Of a DNA stretch of 10,506 bases, positions 1 to 7,990 are shown in pieces. Within the stretch, counting starts at the first letter, position 1; every line of letters starts with the position of its first letter. The DNA comes from Echinostoma caproni (taxonomy: Eukaryota; Platyhelminthes; Trematoda; Plagiorchiida; Echinostomatidae), in contig UZAN01044711.1 in assembly GCA_900618425.1 (NCBI GenBank), forward strand, positions 24,622-35,127. The letters are read 5' to 3'. A program made the position numbers and the translations under genes. The notes beneath the pieces are model-generated. The model was not told where the DNA came from. It saw only the letters and a program-made list of their open reading frames with translations, and searched no databases.

Positions 1-414
1 AATATCTGATCCCAAAGCTTAATTGATTAGCGCGTTGGACGTATTTTAAACAATCTGCCGTAAAGTGGTTTCAATTATTGAATGGATAAAGTGAGTATGT
101 TAAATTTCTTCAAAGATTCTTTGTCAACGAATGTGCTCGCAGGAGGTAAACTATGAGGTGAACTAGAGGCGCAAACACACATTTTATTATCATATAGTTG
201 AAGGACTTACTTTGAGCCGTCAGCTAGCTTGGGTGGTGGGCAGCACCGCTTCCACTGGGCTCAGTCACCTCCTCGTGTGTTACGTCAATTCAGGACAATG
301 TCATCCGGCTTTCCGTCAAAATGTGTAAACCTTATATCTCCCTTCCTGAGGAATTCATATACTCAACGGTTTATCACATAATCTTGTATTACAAAAAGAT
401 TGCTACTTCTTGGC
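1..414. other. No supported feature
   Basis: I see no gene, RNA or clear repeat in this stretch on either strand. Short open frames (for example plus 321-509) have no recognisable domain. It lies just beyond the endonuclease remnant encoded on the minus strand at 415-687, so part of it may be the decayed 3' end of that element. I found no hammerhead-like core here that would show this. Confidence 0.5.
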
Positions 415-687
415 TTATTTCACTCCGCAGTGACATTGCAAGTAAATCAATAGTCCATGAGGTGAGATTTTCAATGCACATGTATGGTCCAAACATTCTA
501 GTTGCATAATAGTCATTAGTATTATTCTATTTCGGGCCATACTACTTGTTTTACACCTTTTTGTCGGCCAAAATTGAATGGGTTGTTTTGGAATCTTTTT
601 GAAATATAGGGAGGGATCAGATAATTGTTGAACAAGCTGATACTTTATAAAGCGCTTAAAACCGGTGAAACGTTTTCCAAGGTTCAA
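415..687 (-). pseudogene. Penelope-like element endonuclease remnant (copy G)
   Basis: This 90-codon open frame on the minus strand matches, in order, the segment that joins the RT to the GIY-YIG endonuclease in Penelope-like elements. Seen directly: Y-F-K-K-I-P at residues 28-33 (589-609 region), where copy A at 3180 has L-F-I-K-L-S. Next comes Q-L-E-C at residues 62-65, where copy A has Q-L-K-C. Then come L-I-Y at 80-82 and the Cys pair C-H-C-G at 85-88, where copy A has I-V-Y and C-T-C-E. The distance from the Pro to the LEC cysteine is 32 residues, against 29 in copy A. The frame ends just after C-G-V-K, where the YIG half should start, so a stop seems to have replaced that tyrosine. Not functional. 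The assignment is by motif register, not by search. Confidence 0.6.
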
Positions 688-844
688 TATGAAATGAAAT
701 CATGAACTGTCGTAGCCTTGAAATGGAGTCATCCACATAATGAGCTGTTTCAACAATGCACGAGCAACTCCTCGGTACATTTCCATCACAGATGAGACCG
801 CAAATGACTTTGATCTCCTTGCTCTCTAAGATTTCTACTCTCAA
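656..844 (-). pseudogene. Possible Penelope-like RT fragment with YVDD
   Basis: This short minus-strand frame carries an intact Y-V-D-D-S at 739 down to about 725. YVDD is the RT motif C used by Penelope-like RTs (R-Y-V-D-D-T/S-F). An N-x-P lies about 12 residues upstream, as in some PLE RTs, and a phenylalanine-rich stretch follows. It lies immediately upstream, on the same strand but in another frame, of the endonuclease remnant at 415-687. In an intact PLE about 500 bases would separate the two parts; here it is about 130, so a deletion must be assumed. A four-residue motif can arise by chance. The location is the main support. Confidence 0.3.
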
Positions 845-1496
845 TGGTTCGAGTTGTTTGACGTTTCACTCTTTTTACTTCTAGTCATTGGAAACATCTG
901 TGCAATAGCTTTTCTTCAAAAAAAGAAATTGACTCACAAAAGGGCTGTCAAGAAATAACAAAAAAGGAAGTTTTGTACATATTTAAATTCAATAGTGAAA
1001 TCTTCAGTAAAAGAATATAAAGCTTAGCTCTGGATGAATGTATAACCCAGTGCTAAACACGTGATGGTGGAAGCAAAATTGACACTGCACAGTTACTGAG
1101 TGAGTTATTTTCATATCCTTCTTCAAACAGAGGTTTTACTTGGTTAAAAAATGCTACCCAGTTAGCAATTGAGGTTTTCAGGGAGGTCACTGACAGCTTT
1201 ATCAAATTAGTTTCATTTTTGCAACTCATTTAGGGCACTTTCAATTTAAACTGATTCTGAATTGAACTCAACCAAGGTCTTTGACTTCGTCCAAGCAGTT
1301 ACCAAATTTGATGGAGTTTATGAGTTACTTGTGGATAAATAACTTGCTATTTTTACATTATGCCTATAAACCCACTCGAGAAATTCTCATGATCAAATGC
1401 TATCCATCGCTCCTATAAATTGTATACCTGTGCGTATTTTCACGTCTGACGTCCAGATTTTCCTCTTTACCTTCGGTTAGCAACCCCTAAAATTGA
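845..1496. other. No supported feature
   Basis: AT-rich sequence with many stops in all frames. I found no coding motif, RNA gene, tandem array or long inverted repeat. An octamer GACGTTTC at 860-867 (GAAACGTC on the minus strand) matches the end of a PLE hammerhead core but lacks the rest of the ribozyme, so I do not call it. Confidence 0.5.
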
Positions 1497-1775
1497 TTGA
1501 TCAGAAAAAGTCATGATCATCAAGGGGAGCACCATTCAACCTATTGGGTTGATTTGAGGCCACGTTTGGTTTTCTATTTCAAGTTACATTCCTTGCTCTC
1601 TGAGGGAAATAGACTTTGTCAGAAATTGTCGGTGCACGAGAAACCATACCACAATGTTACATTCAAACATTTAAGATTAAGTCGTTGAACATGCTTGCTT
1701 AGGTATTACCAGGAGCGACCGAATTGTTTTCTTTTTCTAAATCGAGGTGATGGAATGGTCAACTTCGCCAAGTAG
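1497..1775 (+). pseudogene. Weak Penelope-like RT start (possible)
   Basis: The open frame at 1497-1688 has R-K-S-H near its start, D-L-R-P at about residues 19-22, and later H-N-V-T-F-K-H. This order resembles the PLE RT entry region (P-K-x-H-K, then L-R-P-I-V-S, then K-N-S-T-x-F), with one insertion before the D-L-R-P and roughly two residues of gap after it. About 65 bases beyond the stop, D-G-M-V-N-F at about 1750-1770 could be a decayed motif A (M-V-S-F-D-V). No single motif is intact and the catalytic Asp is not preserved. If real, it is a separate fragment from copy A, because about 900 bases separate it from copy A's motif B instead of about 200. Confidence 0.22.
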
Positions 1776-1909
1776 GATTAATGTGAAAATTCCCAATGTA
1801 TGCTTCGTCTTTCATTTGATATAATTAATTGCACTTTTGTAAGTAGTGCGTTGTGTGAATTGGCAAAGTACTGACAATCCGTCCTCGTAGTTCACCAAAC
1901 TTGGCAATT

Positions 1910-1921
1910 CGTTTGCAAACG
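1910..1921. repeat. Perfect 12-bp palindrome
   Basis: CGTTTGCAAACG reads the same on both strands. It lies 50 bases upstream of the hammerhead-like core at 1971. No function can be assigned; a palindrome of this length can occur by chance in a window of this size. Confidence 0.6.
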
Positions 1922-1970
1922 TTTCATCAACAGGCCGAGGTCATATCGTCTGTATCTCACTTCACAAGCA

Positions 1971-2011
1971 CTGAGGATGCCATCTCGGCTGGTAATAAAG
2001 CGCCAAGCTCG
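1971..2011 (+). ncRNA. Hammerhead-ribozyme-like core, degenerate
   Basis: CTGAGGA at 1971-1977 fits the invariant hammerhead box CUGANGA exactly. TGCCA (1978-1982) can pair with TGGTA (1990-1994), one pair being G-U, to give a five-pair stem II around the loop TCTCGGC. The expected GAAAC-GUC segment is replaced by ATAAAGCGCC, so the conserved G and the dinucleotide stem III are damaged. I can see no convincing stem I. Small hammerheads with a near-absent stem III are known from the pseudo-LTRs of Penelope-like elements. The site lies upstream of the plus-strand PLE copy at 2590-3714, where a 5' pseudo-LTR would sit. Probably inactive, if it is one at all. Confidence 0.35.
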
Positions 2012-2589
2012 ATGAACAGGCGAAATGGAACGTTATGTGCATGTTCTTATTGAGGCTGAGACATCTGACCCGAACGTAAATCTGCTTGCTAAGCATTTAT
2101 CAGCAGAGATAGCTACCCAAATTGATGATTTTCTGAGTATTACTTTGAAGCATTCTTTCTAACAATTCCAAGTCCGATGAATCTTATGTACTTTCCTACT
2201 GATATCGGCGTTTACCTTCGTTTTGCTGGCATACAGAAAACTGTGTTAAACCACATGCCTCGTTCCTTCGGTTTTATCTTTACCCTGAAACTAAGCATTA
2301 GTGATATTCCTGAACCCTTGTTGAGAGACTATTTTCCTTTCCGGAGAAATTGGCCGGCCTTTCTGACTTCTCGCTTTTAGAATGTTCGTAGGACTGTAAC
2401 TTGAATACTCGACAGATTATCTCAAATTCTAATATGACTAGTAATGTCCCGTCGGAAACCTTTATATCGGAACTGATAGGATTTCCGCTCTCCTGCTTAA
2501 ATGCGATGTTGAGTCGAATAGATAGCTTATATGATAATCAGATGTAGTAGTGTACAGACAATTATTTATTTCGAAAAAAGCTGTAGTAA
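2012..2589 (+). other. Probable decayed 5' part of PLE copy A; nothing firm
   Basis: Between the hammerhead-like core and the first recognisable RT motif there are three short plus-strand frames: 2025-2162 (45 codons from an ATG), 2177-2380 and 2392-2550. The last has V-P-S-E-T-F-I-S-E-L-I, which is loosely like the helix between RT motifs A and B of PLEs. None carries a catalytic residue that I can identify. By position this should be the 5' untranslated region and RT front of copy A, but the sequence does not prove it. Confidence 0.25.
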
Positions 2590-3088
2590 TGCACCTCAAA
2601 CGAATGCCGACCAATGTTATTTTGGGTAATCAGAGCTGTCCTGAAAGGTGGTTTACTTTGTGCCAACCCCATGGCTAATGCACCAGCTCTTGTCCAAACG
2701 TCGGCTCGTTACTGTGCCAGAGGCCAACTTCCTCCTATCTCATTGGACAAACAACGGCGAAAACATTCAGGTGTCTATGCAAGAGGTCTTTTGATTCTTG
2801 ATGGCCGAGGAAGCTCGTGGTTTTCATTCGTTAGCATGCAGTATGCGGTTTTAACACCTGATACTGAAGTGGTCAGCTCGTGTATCCATGATTGGAAATG
2901 ATCCTCGGTGGTTGAAGGAGAACCCAGATAAGGTTAAGCCCCAAGGAACGCCGTTCAATGAGACCGTCTTATTACTAGCAACTCTCGGTTGCTGAGGCTT
3001 CGGAAAATGTTTCCACGAAAAGATTGTTTATCTGTTTAGTTTCCATGATCCCACTCCGTTTGTAAAAACATGCGGGAACAGTCCATAA
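2590..3088 (+). pseudogene. RT domain remnant of PLE copy A
   Basis: The first frame (2614-2901) has P-M-A-N-A-P-A-L at residues 19-26, where PLE RT motif B reads P-M-G-S-P-L-A-P. Y-A-R-G-L-L-I-L follows 36 residues later, exactly where motif C Y-V-D-D-x-L-I-L belongs; both catalytic aspartates are lost. The second frame (2855-3085) continues with G-T-P-F-N-E-T-V-L-L-L-A, like the L-P-F-L-D-V-L-L-T-R segment. After a stop at 2993-2995 in the same frame comes F-H-E-K-I-V-Y-L-F-S-F-H-D-P-T-P-F, like F-R-K-x-T-x-x-Y-L-x-F-x-S-H-H-P. Order and spacing fit, residues are poorly kept, and the strong endonuclease match directly downstream supports the call. Confidence 0.65.
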
Positions 3089-3714
3089 AGCACATTTCAT
3101 TACATTCGTCCAAGATAGATGCATAGGTACCGCTCGTTCGAATTTACTCGCTTATGTAAATAAGAATAAGCCAACAAATGTGCCAAAAGCGGAGAAGAAA
3201 ATGCTTTTTATAAAACTTTCATTCAAAGGCGAGGTCGCCACTGAGAGGGTCGGTAGAGTTTTATCCCCAGCAGTGCAATCTACATTCAATGCCGCTCAGT
3301 TGAAATGTGTGTTCTCTACGTCACCAAATTCCCGATGTTACAACAAAGATAAACTGCCTACGTTGACCTCATCTATGATTGTCTACCAACTCAAGTGCAC
3401 CTGTGAAGCGAACGACAAGGCAGTTATCTCAACGGATCAAGGAACACAATCCACAGGGTGGTAGTGGAGCTAGGTCAAGCTCGATCGTTGCTCATCTGGT
3501 AGAGACGGGTCACTTGGTTGAAATGCGCTTTTACAATCGGTTATCGTGTCTCACCACACCCATCGAGAGCAATACGGTTTCGGACGTTAGCAACCACAGA
3601 AGCGATTAGCATCGGACTCATGAAGCCTGATCTGTGCGCAAACGCAAATTGATCAAAGCTCTCATACTCCCCTGGCCAGGGGGAAGAGAAAATCGCTTGT
3701 TCACACGACCATGA
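3066..3714 (+). pseudogene. GIY-YIG endonuclease remnant of PLE copy A
   Basis: This is the best-preserved coding relic in the window. The frame from 3066 reads K-K-M-L-F-I-K-L-S-F-K-G-E, then A-A-Q-L-K-C-V-F-S-T-S-P, K-D-K-L-P-T-L-T-S-S-M-I-V-Y and the Cys pair K-C-T-C-E-A. A deletion of about 14 bases then removes S-Y-I-G, half of the GIY-YIG signature, and shifts the frame at about 3405. The next frame has R-T-T-R-Q-L-S-Q-R-I-K-E-H-N-P and S-S-I-V-A-H-L-V-E-T-G-H (to 3513). A third frame (3530-3637) reads F-T-I-G-Y-R-V-S-P-H through L-M-K-P-D-L-C. A fourth (3637-3711) reads L-I-K-A-L-I-L-P-W-P and ends at TGA 3712-3714. With the YIG half missing the nuclease would be dead even if the frame were joined. 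Confidence 0.88.
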
Positions 3715-3733
3715 CGTAACACCATGACTTAAC
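3708..3733 (+). repeat. 13-bp tandem duplication
   Basis: ACCATGACGTAAC (3708-3720) is followed directly by ACCATGACTTAAC (3721-3733), two adjacent units differing at one base. The first unit overlaps the stop codon of the endonuclease remnant. It looks like a small slippage duplication at the end of the PLE reading frame. Confidence 0.75.
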
Positions 3734-4353
3734 GACTTTGGTTATGCGATCCAAACTGCGCCCAACTTCCGAGTTCTCTTGGGCTCATTGCCAAACACAT
3801 GAATCATCAATTTTTCTGTTTGACTTCCTTGAAATTGTTTCATATAAATGTGATTGTAAAGACTTGAAAAGGAATTCACCGAAAACATATGTTCGACTAC
3901 ATTGTGTTCTTATGTAAACTCCTTTGGTTCTCTTGACTGTATGATGTTCTCTCAATCACCACTTGATCGAGGTATTAAACCCAAATATATTTTTCCGTTT
4001 CCATTGACAATTTCCCAGTAGGACCCAATTCATTTCAAATAATAGTAGAAACGTCTTTCGTGAACAGTGGTTATGGTTACTCTATTTGATTGTTTTGTAT
4101 AAACAGAATATTTCCATCTTTTGACCTCTGTTGCCTTGACGTAGGCTGAATACGTGGTAATTGTCTCCCAAACTCTTCACATAGTTAGTTTTGACCCCTC
4201 TCAGGATAACCATAATGTACTTTATGACACATTATGACTGATATTTACTGAACGCGTTTGTGCCCAACATGACTACGTCCGGTGATATTCGCCTTAGCCT
4301 TAAAACTGGCCGCCGTGTTTGAACTTTGTTGAACATTCCATTCGATCGTTTGT
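3734..4353. other. No gene; possible PLE 3' end
   Basis: There is no coding motif on either strand. The first part should be the decayed 3' tail of copy A, and a poor hammerhead-like core lies at 3863-3888. On the minus strand this stretch is downstream of copy B's RT front, but I could not recognise motif B or C of that RT here. The octamer GAAACGTC at 4048-4055 has no hammerhead box upstream. Confidence 0.45.
3863..3888 (+). ncRNA. Very weak hammerhead-like core
   Basis: CTTGAAAA, then GGAATTCACC, then GAAAACAT resembles CUGANGA, a short GG/CC stem II and GAAAC, but needs an inserted T and a G-to-A change in the first box and an extra A in the second. Its support is location: about 150 bases after the end of copy A's endonuclease, where the 3' pseudo-LTR ribozyme of a PLE would be. 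It could easily be chance. Confidence 0.2.
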
Positions 4354-4560
4354 CTACAGTTGAGGCATACTGAAATGTAACTCCGTGAATACCTTAGGTT
4401 CACTGTCTTCCGGAGCATTTCCTATTCTACTCATGTTGAAACGGTTTCACAAAGATTTGTAGTGTCGTTTTATGCACAATGTTTAAGGTAAATAGCCATT
4501 TCGCAAACCATTTTCCTAAATTTGTTTTTGAGGGAGTGTCCCCGGGGTTATCATTTGGAT
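4354..4560 (-). pseudogene. PLE RT front, decayed copy B
   Basis: On the minus strand, T-P-S-K-T-N-L-G-K-W-F-A-K-W-L-F (4537 down to 4490) resembles the G-T-P-T-x-N-L-A-K-W-L-F stretch near the start of PLE RTs. T-T-L-x-I-F-V-K-P-F follows where the family has T-V-x-S-S-x-x-F. After a frame change at about 4435, I-G-N, E-D-S-E-P-K-V-F-T-E-L-H-F-S-M-P leads to a TAG at 4354-4356. That is close to the M-V-S-F-D-V-x-x-L-F-T-S-I-P motif A, with about three codons lost including the catalytic Asp. It lies downstream, on the same strand, of copy C, so the two are head to tail. Confidence 0.45.
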
Positions 4561-4739
4561 GGCAAAGCGATAGCCACGTCCGTTTACGCTGCTTCATTGA
4601 CTCACCGAATTCCGCACGCCTATATGGGTTAAAGTACATTTATGTGAATGACTGAAGAGAAAATCACGTGAGGATGGAAGAGGTTGCAATGACAGTCCAC
4701 CCTAGTAAATACTCTGATCTTACTGATTGAGAATTTAAT

Positions 4740-4863
4740 ATTCTTGTTACAAAATCGGGTGAGCAATGGATGACTGGGGTTATGTGCTAGCTCTCACAAG
4801 ATTTTGTTGTCTCACTAATGAGGGTCGATTCGTAATCGATGGATAGTAGACGCATTCTAACCT
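4740..4863 (-). pseudogene. Endonuclease linker remnant of PLE copy C
   Basis: On the minus strand R-L-E-C-V-Y-Y (from 4863) followed by N-R-P-S-L (ending 4816) matches the family's L-R-C-V-F ... L-R-P-S-L segment just before the GIY-YIG domain, with the two blocks in exact register. Copy A has L-K-C-V-F and copy G has L-E-C-L at the same place. Further on, V-I-H-C-S, then F-V-T-R in another frame may be what is left of the GIY-YIG core, with several residues deleted. The linker match is fair; the core match is weak. Confidence 0.5.
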
Positions 4864-5088
4864 CCTTTGTTTGTTATCTGTTTTTAGTATAGATATGGTG
4901 CAATAAATATATCAGATTTGTCTCGGACACATGTGTAGCAATCGCGGTTACTCCGTTCATTATATGTTCGAGACCTAGCCATTTGAAGTGGTGCTCTTAG
5001 GTACGATCGGTGAGACGTCTACTTTTTTGCCCGATGTAGCTCGAATGACAGGAGCTCATAAATTGTTCAATTCAGCGGCAACCTGTCT

Positions 5089-5860
5089 TTAGCAACAGTA
5101 ATGAGAGCACCGGTTTGGAGGAGAACGTAAGGCGCAATTTGGCGACATTTGTATACTCGTAGTCTTATTGTTTAAACGTTTCCTCATCATCGCTGCTATG
5201 ACCATCTCAAAAAGAATGGACACCAACCTGGTCGGCTTTTTGCAGCAGCAGGTACCATTCTTGGCAGAAGGTGTTTCTAGGCTTTTCTGCATTTAATAAT
5301 CAGTGTGCTTATTTGGTTAGCTTTCTTTCAATGCCTGTACACCATCAAGTTAACACGCTATTTGTGATAAGGCCGAGCAGACTTGTGTGGCGTTGAAACG
5401 GTTCAAGTGAGTTTGGGAGTATTATTCTTGAATAACCTATTTGAGCACTGGGATACTAATACACTAAGGAATACCAGATCATTTTAAACATGACGCTCAA
5501 GAGTCAGTCAAGTTACGAGACGCAAAATTTATGTTTGCTTCAAGAATCATGTTACGTGTATCTTCTATTACTCCTAAAGTGTGAATTCTACCGTTTGACC
5601 AAGAAAGTATCACTGAATAACGGACCCATTTTGGATTCAATACTGTTCCCGATTTCGACGACACGATTGACAATCGAAGACAAATTGCACACTGTACATT
5701 GTACCTGCACAAGCAAACGGATAATCCAACATCCATCTCCGCTTTTTCAATGCACTGCTAATGGGTTTTATTGGATTCTATGGAAGGCCCCTTAGTGAAT
5801 AGAGAAACAACGTCAATCTGGCTGGGTTGGGAAGCTCTTGAAGTGTCATAGCCACGAGTC
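5089..5860 (-). pseudogene. RT remnant of PLE copy C with intact motif A
   Basis: D-V-V-S-L-F-T-K-G-P (5814 down) is a nearly perfect PLE motif A, with the catalytic Asp kept. Downstream, after a TAG, the frame continues Q-C-I-E-K-A. In another frame K-M-G-P-L-F-S-D-T-F-L-V (Met at 5629) matches motif B M-G-S-P-L-S with one residue lost. At 5563-5543 R-Y, a stop, then H-D-S is a damaged R-Y-V-D-D-S. In the frame at 5292-5089, C-K-K-P-T (about 5241-5230) is followed by leucine, then K-R (5181-5176) and a Thr at 5163. Each sits at the spacing of the family's Y-R-K-P-T ... Y-L ... K-R ... T. This is good evidence for one decayed RT. Confidence 0.65.
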
Positions 5861-5949
5861 CTTGGCCCGATTACATAAAAAGAATAACGAAAATCATCAA
5901 TGACAAGGACCAAAACATTCTTTACTTGATGATGACTCACAAGCGATAA

Positions 5950-6246
5950 ATCGTACTTCAATCCTCCCCACTCTGTCATGTTTTATTCTCCAATCCCTTA
6001 ACGGAATCCACTTTGAAATATATGAGTGTGTTGCATTCCACTGACCGACGAAACAACAAAACGAGCTTGTTTTCAAATTTGCAATGGATAACGTTCTCCT
6101 ACACTGGGTTTATGGCTAATCAATATTTCCATTGTTCGAAAGAAAACATTTCACCTTGTTTCCTTAGTCTGATAAACCTTTGGATCAATGAGTTGGCACT
6201 GATAGAATTGTTATGGCTTCTAATTTTATCTTTACAAGCAGACTGA
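5950..6246 (+). pseudogene. Weak PLE RT tail (fragment D)
   Basis: The plus-strand open frame reads T-L-K-Y-M-S-V-L, then R-R-N-N-K-T-S-L-F and S-Y-T-G-F-M-A-N. The order echoes the RT segment after motif C: T-L-P-F-L-D-V-L, then an R-N-N-K stretch before T-S-V-Y-R-K, then F-T-G-x-Y-x-N. Registers fit but few key residues are kept. The opposite strand has a rival reading (R-R-S-V-E-C-N-T near 6050) as the RT front of copy C. At most one is likely to be right, so I treat both as tentative. Confidence 0.28.
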
Positions 6247-6946
6247 TCCCTGTGCTATGATTCTCAATGTGTGACGAAGAGCGCTGGCTGATTCACGAAA
6301 TCATAAAAGTCCGTTTGAATCACCTAGCATGCTTAACATTCCAAATAACCTGTGCAACAACATCTCCATAAAAAAGTAACATAATATACCTTACTTGTAA
6401 TTAAGTTGATCCTACAGCAACTTCCATCTTGCCGTAAAGAAAGAGAGTTGGTGTCGGAGGGTGCTGCGAGCCGAAATGGTTGTTCGCAGAGGTCTTGTAG
6501 TCAGGCTAAGTAAAATGCTCAGAGGGACTTCGGGGAAAAGTGAGTCCTTAGTATAACCGCACTTTTCTACACTTGTTTTCGGATTTTTGTTGATCGGTTT
6601 TGTCTGTTTCATCCTATTCGTCAACTCCATATGATTGCTGATATGAGATTGGTTAGTTCGTTTTCATGGTATCTGGCTCCCTTTATTTCCTTTGTCGATT
6701 TGGTATCTTAAACACTCATACTTTAAGTTTAGTGCAGCAAACATTTTAATTAGTTATTTCTCAAAATTTATATTGGTGTGCACACTTATCTTCTGGAAAA
6801 TATGAAACAGATATAGATTCACTGTTTGAGGGGATTCTGGGTTCCATGATCTTCTGAAATATGTCACACACAAACAACACTATAATCCCATATGGTTTAT
6901 TTTTAATGTCACCGTAATTTGTTTTGTAATCTGCATCAGCAGAGTT
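6247..6946. other. No supported feature
   Basis: This is AT-rich sequence apart from a less AT-rich patch at about 6420-6540. A minus-strand frame (6412-6630, 72 codons) crosses that patch, but I recognise nothing in it. No tRNA, repeat array or hammerhead core was seen. Confidence 0.45.
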
Positions 6947-7551
6947 ATGATTCCCGAGTGGGTGATTAGAATAGTAATTATACTTATTAGACTGGATCCT
7001 AAGGGATTACATTTCTACACCCCATTATTCGCGCTAGTAGATAGTGCTCTGCTGCTCCTTGAATATTATCAACTGCTGACTAACAACGATGAAGAGTTTA
7101 AACATTGGTTCGCAAAAAGAATTTGCAGGAGCCATACTCTGAGATTCTATCAGGCCGTATGCACATATATTTCATTCAAAGTTCTACTGTTCGATTCCCG
7201 ATGCTGTTAAATATGTTATATTATGTCCCATGGCTGACGTAAGCCTCTCATTCTATAGTGATTGTTCAACGGAAACGGAGCAGTTTTCGCCACACTGGGA
7301 AGTAAAATTTAGTTTACCGATCAAATAAATAATTACATTAAACGAAAAAAATGTTACGTAACGCCAGGGCACTGCTAACCCAATTCACTTCACAGAAAAC
7401 AAACGGTAGCCGGTCTCGCATCAGTTCGCTAACGTTCACCTCAATCTCCATTATTTATTTATTACCCTACGGCTGTTTCTTCCTAATCCAACTCAACATC
7501 GTGTGTTTTACCGGCTATCCGAAGCTAGTTCTTAATCACGTAATAGTCTGA
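6947..7551 (+). pseudogene. PLE RT remnant, copy E
   Basis: In the frame 6947-7210, P-L-F-A-L-V at residues 26-31, E-Y-Y at 39-41, N-N at 46-47, E-E-F-K at 49-52, then F at 55 and R-I at 58-59 line up almost without gaps with a known PLE pattern. That pattern is M-G-S-P-L-G-P-T-L, Y-Y-E, N-C-P-x-E-F-K-P-x-F-Y-x-R-Y-V-D-D. M-G-S and the aspartates are lost. The next open frame (7351-7551) has Q-F-T near its start, N-G at residues 18-19, and F-T-G-Y-P-K-L-V-L near its end, recalling the N-G-Y-P-x-x-F-I segment after the RT. No motif is intact; the case rests on register and on the endonuclease-like frame downstream. Confidence 0.45.
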
Positions 7552-7990
7552 CTGACTGCCCTCATCCGTGTCTGCGCATACTCGATCCGAGCTTTCTATA
7601 ACTAATCATTTTAGGCTGAGAGCATTATCTTTCAATAGCCTGCATCAGTCATTGTCCGATGTGGAATGTATCCTAACACCGTGAAATAACACCCTTGAGT
7701 TACGGTCGAAATGCTTAAATGAAGGACAACTCATTTGCCATTCACTTTTTTTAATAAAAGCTGGAAAAGCTATAATTAACTTCATCCTTTCGTGATTCAA
7801 GGTCTGGATAAACTAAAATGCCGCAATGCATTTGCGTGCAAAATCGCATATCATTAGTGGAATAACCCTGTTCAGTAATAAGAACTGAATCAAGTAGTTT
7901 TATTGACAGACCAGATAACTAATAGCCAATACGAGCAAAATTTTACGTTTTAGTAATTTAATTACCTGGCCCAATGAAGCACGACCGACT
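7552..7990 (+). other. No gene; interior of copy E by position
   Basis: There is no recognisable motif between the RT-like part (to 7551) and the endonuclease-like part (from 7991) of copy E. An intact PLE would have only a short linker here, so this may include inserted sequence. No repeat boundary is visible. Confidence 0.4.

Larger units (their letters stand above)
2590..3714 (+). mobile_element. Penelope-like element, decayed copy A
   Basis: A single plus-strand PLE runs from RT motif B to the C-terminal L-P-W-P of the endonuclease. Its pieces lie in order but in changing frames (2614-2901, 2855-3085, 3066-3408, 3409-3526, 3530-3637, 3637-3711), meaning at least five frame changes plus an internal stop at 2993. 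PLEs copy themselves by target-primed reverse transcription, using an RT related to telomerase RT and, in this branch, a GIY-YIG nuclease. A hammerhead-like core lies upstream at 1971 and a weaker candidate downstream at 3863, the positions expected of flanking pseudo-LTRs. The number of breaks points to an old insertion. Confidence 0.85.
4740..5860 (-). mobile_element. Penelope-like element, decayed copy C
   Basis: On the minus strand, reading from 5860 down, RT motif A, motif B, a broken motif C, the K-P-T to K-R thumb segment and the endonuclease linker follow in family order over about 1.1 kb, similar in extent to copy A. Distances fit: 62 codons from the motif A Asp to the motif B Met, then about 130 to K-P-T. 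A possible RT front further upstream (minus strand near 6050) overlaps the plus-strand reading of fragment D, and I cannot choose between them. There are several stops and frame changes; not functional. Confidence 0.62.

Noticed and set aside
321..509. 62-codon plus-strand frame
   Set aside because: It overlaps the minus-strand endonuclease remnant at 415-687, which has family motifs in register, and has none itself.
4048..4055. GAAACGTC, the end of a PLE hammerhead core
   Set aside because: There is no CTGANGA box in the 60 bases upstream. The same holds for the minus-strand copy at 860-867. An octamer on its own is expected about once by chance in a few windows of this size.
5490..5795. 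101-codon open frame on the plus strand
   Set aside because: It lies opposite the RT of copy C, which has motifs A and B in register on the minus strand. The plus frame shows no known domain. Its H-C-T-C resembles the PLE Cys pair but has nothing else around it.
6412..6630. 72-codon minus-strand frame across a less AT-rich patch
   Set aside because: No motif of RT, endonuclease or any other family was recognised on either strand.
7190..7205. GTTCGATTCC, like a tRNA T-loop / B box
   Set aside because: The bases on each side cannot form a T stem, and no A box or acceptor stem is found upstream. Similar GTTCGA matches at about 3135, 3890 and 4965 fail in the same way.
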